NCBI RefSeq assembly: GCF_949987535.1
Contig: NC_080067.1
Span: 79,199,985 to 79,263,984 of the forward strand
DNA from: Balaenoptera acutorostrata
Lineage: Eukaryota > Chordata > Mammalia > Artiodactyla > Balaenopteridae
Direction: 5' to 3'
Length of the DNA stretch: 64,000 bases
Shown: positions 59,501-64,000 of the stretch, piece after piece
Numbering within the stretch: position 1 is the stretch's first letter
How the letters are laid out: each line of letters begins with the position of its first letter
Program-made: the position numbers and the translations under genes
The notes under the pieces: model-generated
What the model saw: the letters and a program-made list of their open reading frames with translations, nothing else
The model's database searches: none
What the model was told of the DNA's origin: nothing

Positions 59501-62500
59501 ATTTGTTTCTCAGGAATGCCTTAGCTTCATTTTAACTTAATCTTTTTTTAGCAATGCTCAGAACTCGGTGACCATAGTGAGTAAGAGCGGCGGCAGCAGT
59601 ATGGCGTACCAGGTGGAGAATCCCGAGGGTTATGTGGCGTATAGTAAGGCTACGACAGTTACTGTGAGTAAGGCAAAACCGTGCGTGAGACATTTTTCCC
59701 TGTTGACTAGCTCAAAAACTCATTGTCTTTACTGTTCTTAGTATAAATTTACTCATAAAATGTAACTGACCTTGGGATATTTTTGTTCTCAACCCTCCTA
59801 TGCCACAGTTAAAGTAAAATCCCAAGTCCTCATCTTGGTCAGCAAGGCCCTGAGTAATTCTCCTGCTCCCCTCCTTGCTCACTCTGCTATGGCCACTCTA
59901 ACCTCCCTGCTGTTCCTCAAACTCTCAAACTCAAGCATGCTCCCACCTCACGGCCTTTATAGAAGTCGCCTTTCCCTTTGCCTGGCCCACTCTTCCCTTA
60001 AGTATTAGCATGGCTTCTTCCCTCACTCTGTGCAAGTCTCTTCCCAGCATTACCTCCTTAGGGAAGTCTTCCTTGATTATCTGATCAAAAATGTCCTTCC
60101 TCTAATCACTTCTCCTTATCCTGCTTTATTTTTCTTCCTAGTACTTATAGCACCTGACTTTATTTACTTGTTTCCACACTAGAACGTAAACTACATGAAG
60201 GGCTAGGGGTTGGTTTCATGTTCTGCTATGTCCCAGAGTCTTGGACAGTGCCTGACACAGGGTAGTATTTACTGAATGAATTCATGTATCAGGTACCCCC
60301 TTATGTGGGGACAGATATAAACAACCGTCTCAGCTGGAGTCTAATCTTAGTTTGGTTCTTTAATGCTTGATCTTTTAAAATTTAGGCAAATACGGCCAAA
60401 CTACTATAAAATTAAAAAACAGCTAGATAGATCTATCTAGGTTTTTTAGGTTAAAAACCACATATTTATATGCTGGGGTCTATCTAAAAACTGCCTTCCG
60501 AGCCCAATGAAGTTTTAGGGTTGTTCTCTGCCTTCCTGGTTTACCTGTGCTGTATCACTTTCCCAGGCCACCCACAAGCCAGTGGTTTGGAGGCGGGTAG
60601 ATTGTTCTGTTAAAGAACGTGGAGAGTTTTGGTTCACCTGCGAGCTTTCTATATTTAGATATTTGGTTGTTAATGTCAGTTTATAGCTGTACATCTGAAC
60701 TCTGATAGAGTTTAGGAGCATTATGATAACAGCTTATAAAAACATCTAAAAGTTGATCTATGCAAGTCATTTTATTATAAAACAATTTTTGGACAGATTT
60801 ATTATCAGAACTTTTAGTTAATTCTTATGTCCTCAATTGTCTGGAGTTCAAGTGTGGGAACATTATGTAATTGGTACTGCCTTGGCTAGCCTACCATATT
60901 TATATTGATAGATGTCTCTTTGCTTAAGGATATCTTATTATCCTTCCTCTTCCCCCCAAATATCTGAAGCAATGTAAATTAATTGATGTAAATAATCAAT
61001 GTTAATTAAAGGCATCATAAGATAATAAATGGCATGAATATAGGAGACCAGAAATCTTGACTTCACTCCTGTTAACCCTGACCAGTTTTGACTTTAGAAC
61101 TCTCATATATTCTTTCCTGGCCTTGGCCTTCTTTTTTTCTCTCTTGGTTTTCTCTATTGGGTTTGACCTGTAAAATACTTGGTGGCAGACTCTGTCGCTA
61201 TTCTAATACCATAATGCTCACTGAATCTAATGTCTTTATTCTAGGGTAAACTGGTCCATGCTAATTTTGGCACTAAAAAAGACTTTGAGGATTTAAATAT
61301 GCCTGTGAATGGATCTTTAGTGATTGTTAGAGCAGGGAAAATTACTTTTGCTGAAAAGGTGAGTATGAGTTATTAAATACATTGGTATCATAACATTCTT
61401 CAGCTAAATGGTATTGTTAATTTTCTTACATTCTGAAAACCATCTGTCTTAAACTCTCATACCTGATAATATAATTTATTAAAGTACTCTACAAATCAGA
61501 TAAGTTCCAGTTATTTAAAGTTATAGGATACTTCCAAAACTGGCATATCCACTTGGAGTATTTTGCAGTCATTGTCTTTCAGTAAAAATGCAGTAATCTG
61601 AAATGCTTAAGTGAAAGAAGTTTAAATTGTGTCTATGTAACTGAGTTATATATAGAATATATATATATAAAATTCAGTTATAACTATGTTTTATAAAAAG
61701 GAAAATTAAAAGTCACCTACACAGGGCTTAGAATGGAAAGACAGTGGTTGTTTTGGATGGGTTTTATTATTTCTCTTATCTTTTGAACTCTCCTTAAGAG
61801 TTAGTTAAACTTTGTTGTGCAGCCACATTGAATTGTTTCTTTTTTACTTTTTAAATTGAGATTTAATCCACATATCATAAAATTCTCTCTTTATAGTGTA
61901 CAGTTCAGTTTTTAGTATATTCACAGGTTGTGCAACAGTCACCATGATCTAATTCCAGAATATTTTCATCATCCCCTAAAGAAACCCCATACCCAGCAGC
62001 AGTCACTCCCCATTCCCCCCTCCTCCTAGTCCCTGGCAATCACTGATCTACTCTCTGTTTCTATGGATTTGCCTCTTCTGGACATTTTATATGAATGGAC
62101 TCATACAATATTTTGCGTCTTTTGACTGGCTTCTTTTCACTTAGCATAATGTTTTCAAGGTTCATCCATGTTGTAGCATTAATCAGTACTTCATTTCTTT
62201 TTTTGGCTGAATAGAATTCTACTGTGCAGATATACCACATTTTGCTTGGCTACTTGTCAACTGATGGACATTCGGGCTGTGTCCACTTTCTGGCTTTATT
62301 AATAATGTTACAATAAACATTCATTTACGTGTTTTTATTTGAATAGATATTTCTAATTCTCTTGTGTATCTACCTAGGAGTGGGATTGCTGGGTCATATG
62401 GTAACTCTGTTTAGCTTTTTGAGTATATAATATTTTTGAAATGACAACATTTTAGAAATGGAGGAGAGGTTAGGTTAGTGGTTGCCAGGCGTTGAGGGTG

Positions 62501-63611
62501 GAAAGGAAGTGGGTGTGGATATCAAATGGCAATGGGAAGGATCTTTGTGGTATTAAAACTAATTGTTCAATATTTTGATTGTTTAGAACTTAATACACAC
62601 AAACACAGAAATGAGTACAAGTAAAACTGGGGAAATCTGAATAATATTGGTGGATTGTATTGTATCAATGTTAATATTCAGGCTGTTACATTATAGTTTT
62701 GCAAAGTTTGACTAATGGGAGAAACTGGGCAAAGTTTACAATGGATCTCTATTACTTCTTAAAACTGCAAATGAATCTACAATTATCTCGTTAAAAATTT
62801 CAGTTAAATTTTTAAAAAAAGTTAAATTTTAAGGCAAGTATTTTTTTCTAAACATATAAGCTATTTGAAACATTGGGAGTACTGGTGTAGTCTGCTGTAA
62901 ACCTTTGTCTTTCAGTATAAGTTCAGTATGTATTCTTCTAATTTTGGTTGATTAGATCTTCATTTTCTGAGCTTTACCTGTTTTTCTTTAGGTTGCAAAT
63001 GCTGAAAGTTTAAATGCAATTGGTGTCTTGATATACATGGACCAGACTAAATTTCCCATTGTTAACGCAGATCTTCCAGTTTTTGGACATGTGAGTTTTT
63101 ATTTCTTGAGTAAATGAGTTACTGGGTTCTCCAAATTGTTGCTGGATTCCATCTACATTAACAGAAAGAGAACTGTGCCATCCTTAAATACTCTTTTTCC
63201 CTTGGAGAGTTTTAGCAGTAAGTGAGAAGATGAATTACGTGACTTTGAGGCCTAATTATTACTTATTGGTAAAAGTACTTTATCAATAGTATCTTGAATT
63301 GAGAATTTGACATATGCCATATAAAAATAAGAGTCACATATTATAGAACCACTCAGACTTTCAAACTTTAAGGTGCTAAACTAAACTCAGGTTATAGCCC
63401 CATACTGAATTTGAATCTTACAGGGATTTCTTGAATAAATGCCTGAGCTAATTGTTCTTTTGTTTTACTAGGCTCATCTGGGAACAGGTGACCCTTACAC
63501 ACCTGGATTCCCTTCCTTCAATCACACTCAGTTTCCACCATCTCAGTCATCAGGATTGCCTAACATACCTGTCCAAACAATTTCCAGAGCTGGTGCAGAA
63601 AAGCTATTTCA
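56539..63611 (+). CDS. TFRC: Transferrin receptor protein 1, N-terminal ~358 residues (exons 2-9, spliced)
   Basis: TFRC is a type II membrane protein, a disulfide-linked dimer that binds diferric transferrin and carries it into endosomes for cellular iron uptake. The spliced coding sequence starts at ATG 56539 and is open through exon 9. Seen: cytosolic tail 1-70 with the YTRF internalisation signal at 20-23 and Ser24; Cys70 at the membrane edge; membrane anchor about 71-91; stalk cysteines Cys92 and Cys101, matching the human dimer-forming Cys89 and Cys98; N-glycosylation sequons at Asn262 and Asn328, matching human 251 and 317; and Thr321 and Phe324, matching human calcium-site residues. 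Numbering runs +3 in the tail, +8 after the stalk and +11 after exon 6 relative to human (from memory), so the full protein should be near 771 residues. Odd points: no cysteine at the human Cys62 position, an extra Cys111, and a Gly/Ser-rich insertion in exon 6. Identification is secure. Confidence 0.97.
57133..57343 (+). CDS. TFRC: TFRC exon 3 (cytosolic tail and start of membrane anchor, residues 13-83)
   Basis: 211 bases following a long T-run and the acceptor atctcag. It encodes the YTRF endocytosis signal (57154-57165), which AP-2 recognises in the known protein, and Ser24, the known PKC phosphorylation site. An acidic stretch rich in Glu/Asp/Asn follows, then the stop-transfer KPKR and the first half of the hydrophobic anchor. 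The tail is about three residues longer than in human between the acidic stretch and KPKR. The donor is gtaaga and the exon ends in phase 1. Confidence 0.97.
57395..57545 (-). repeat. L2-like fragment in TFRC intron 3
   Basis: CAGCAAACATTTATTTTGTACC, TGTGCAAGGCACTAGGAATACAATGATG and GAGGTTAGCCTGGTGGGAG are an L2 3' end in reverse. A 145-codon open frame across exon 3 is a read-through into this repeat. Confidence 0.7.
57852..58062 (+). CDS. TFRC: TFRC exon 4 (end of anchor and stalk, residues 83-153)
   Basis: 211 bases with acceptor tccttag and donor gtaagc. It encodes the outer half of the membrane anchor, then Cys92 and Cys101, the equivalents of the intermolecular disulfide cysteines. A variable Thr/Glu/Pro-rich stalk follows, then the conserved tryptophan-containing segment before the protease-like domain. 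Thr107 aligns with the human O-glycosylated Thr104. The stalk is about five residues longer than human and contains an extra cysteine, Cys111. Confidence 0.97.
58063..59229 (+). other. TFRC: TFRC intron 4
   Basis: 1.17 kb, mostly unassigned AT-rich sequence with a pyrimidine-rich acceptor region. No further exon recognised. Confidence 0.8.
59230..59379 (+). CDS. TFRC: TFRC exon 5 (start of protease-like domain, residues 153-203)
   Basis: 150 bases with acceptor cctccag and donor gtatgt. It encodes the highly conserved [18 protein letters not shown] segment and the [11 protein letters not shown] segment of the N-terminal part of the protease-like domain. It enters and leaves in phase 2. No internal stop or frameshift is seen. 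Confidence 0.97.
59552..59663 (+). CDS. TFRC: TFRC exon 6 (start of apical domain, residues 203-240)
   Basis: 112 bases with acceptor ttttttag and donor gtgagt, entering in phase 2 and leaving in phase 0. It encodes the first strands of the apical domain. The conserved [13 protein letters not shown] core confirms identity. Just before it, codons 213-223 are AGC/GGC-rich and about two residues longer than in human. Many codons here end in G or C and contain CpG, unlike the flanking AT-rich exons. Confidence 0.95.
59664..61244 (+). other. TFRC: TFRC intron 6 with an L2
   Basis: 1.58 kb. 59780-60285 is a long sense L2 (CAAGGCCCTGAGTAATTCTCC, CACGGCCTTTATAG, TTAGGGAAGTCTTCCTTGATTATC, GACAGTGCCTGACACAGGG). 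The rest is unassigned. Confidence 0.8.
61245..61358 (+). CDS. TFRC: TFRC exon 7 (apical domain, residues 241-278)
   Basis: 114 bases, exactly 38 codons, with acceptor attctag and donor gtgagt. It encodes the conserved [17 protein letters not shown] segment and the N-glycosylation sequon Asn262-Gly-Ser, equivalent to human Asn251. Confidence 0.97.
61855..62425 (-). mobile_element. Ancient L1M 3' segment in TFRC intron 7
   Basis: AATTGAGATTTAATCCACATATCATAAAATTC, CAGCAGCAGTCACTCCCCATTC, TCTATGGATTTGCCTCTTCTGGACATTTTATATG and GATTGCTGGGTCATATGGTAACTCTG are diverged L1M sequence in reverse. Confidence 0.75.
62430..62820 (+). mobile_element. Ancient L1M 3' end in TFRC intron 7, opposite orientation
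   Basis: GAAATGACAACATTTTAGAAATGGAG, TAGTGGTTGCCAGGCGTTGAGG, AGTAAAACTGGGGAAATCTG and GCAAATGAATCTACAATTATCTC are an L1M 3' end in sense orientation. It lies head-to-head with the preceding reverse segment. Confidence 0.7.
62992..63090 (+). CDS. TFRC: TFRC exon 8 (apical domain, residues 279-311)
   Basis: 99 bases, exactly 33 codons, with acceptor tctttag and donor gtgagt. It encodes the conserved [16 protein letters not shown] segment, continuing to the FGH before the calcium-site region. Confidence 0.97.
63472..63611 (+). CDS. TFRC: TFRC exon 9 (residues 312-358)
   Basis: 140 bases with acceptor ttactag and donor gtaagt. It encodes [13 protein letters not shown] with Thr321 and Phe324, equivalent to human calcium-binding Thr310 and Phe313. 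The Asn328-His-Thr glycosylation sequon and the [12 protein letters not shown] end follow. It ends in phase 2. The following exon is not reached before base 64000 as far as I can see. Confidence 0.97.
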
Positions 63612-64000
63612 GTAAGTTCTTATTTGAAAACTGTAATGCAGGGTCAGGTTTTATGATTAGGGAGAAATAATAATTTGTTGATTTGATAAAATCTTAAAAC
63701 AATTGGCTATAATTTTCCACATTTTGGACATTTTGGGGATGGTTAGCTGTTAACTTGGTGTAGATAAAAATGAAATTTTTCCTCCATAAAGTGATCTTAA
63801 TAACAGACATTGGATTTATAAACTCAAGGAGTCCTTGTTCAATCCACCCAGTGAATTTCTTGTGTAATATTCCCGGCATAGCTTCTGCTTAAGTACTTCC
63901 TGTGGTAAAGCATTTTGTTACCTATGGCAACCCGTTCAATTACTGGTGATCTATAAGAATTTGTATTGAGCTGAAATCTTATTCCCTGGAACACTCATTA
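63612..64000 (+). other. TFRC: TFRC intron 9 (partial)
   Basis: Starts with the consensus donor gtaagt and runs to the window end. No exon 10 is recognised within it. Confidence 0.75.

Larger units (their letters stand above)
50648..64000 (+). other. TFRC: TFRC transcription unit (5' part, truncated by window end)
   Basis: This is the 5' part of the transferrin receptor 1 gene. Exons seen or inferred are: 1 (about 50648-50935, non-coding), 2 (56516-56574), 3 (57133-57343), 4 (57852-58062), 5 (59230-59379), 6 (59552-59663), 7 (61245-61358), 8 (62992-63090) and 9 (63472-63611). Every coding exon has an AG acceptor and GT donor, and the reading frame is continuous over 1073 coding bases. Exon 1 is placed by its position after a TATA-like box and by resemblance to the human 5'UTR as I remember it. 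The last exons and the 3'UTR with its iron-responsive elements are outside the window. Confidence 0.97.

Overview
This is nuclear DNA from a mammal, most likely a cetacean or a close relative. The evidence is the dense set of tRNA-Glu-derived CHR-type SINEs, with ends reading CTTCCCTGGTGG and GGGTTCGAGCCC and an AAATAAATAAAT tail. These are known from whales and hippos. The L1 3' ends are of the artiodactyl kind, and ancient mammalian MIR, L2, MER5A, MLT1 and L1M remnants are also present. The species call is an inference from repeats only.

Layout. Bases 1 to about 50,280 look intergenic. I find no convincing protein-coding gene there. The stretch is a mosaic of SINEs, 5'-truncated L1s, older L1M/MIR/L2 fossils, two LTR-like fossils, DNA-transposon fossils, simple repeats and unassigned unique sequence. 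Many young insertions have perfect target-site duplications (TSDs), and several sit inside older repeats, which gives a clear order of events.

From about 50,290 a CpG island carries the promoter of the transferrin receptor 1 gene (TFRC, plus strand). A hypoxia-type TACGTG, a GGAAGTGACGCA Ets/CRE-like element, a GC box and a TATA-like box are packed into about 65 bases. They are followed by non-coding exon 1 (about 50,648-50,935) and an E-box in intron 1. Coding exons 2 to 9 lie between 56,516 and 63,611 with intact frame and splice signals. They encode residues 1 to about 358, covering the cytosolic tail with the YTRF endocytosis signal, the membrane anchor, the stalk and much of the extracellular part. 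The remaining exons lie beyond the window's right edge.

How it works together. TFRC imports iron-loaded transferrin. The promoter elements seen here match the known inputs (serum/growth, hypoxia, MYC). The iron-responsive elements sit in the 3'UTR outside the window. I did not find a previously undescribed system such as a new operon, defence island or RNA machine. The most interesting signals are in TFRC: a short upstream ORF, spliced across exons 1 and 2, whose stop codon overlaps the receptor start; a weak exon 1 donor; and lineage-specific changes in the stalk and apical region. Comparisons with human and mouse TFRC are from memory, not from a search.
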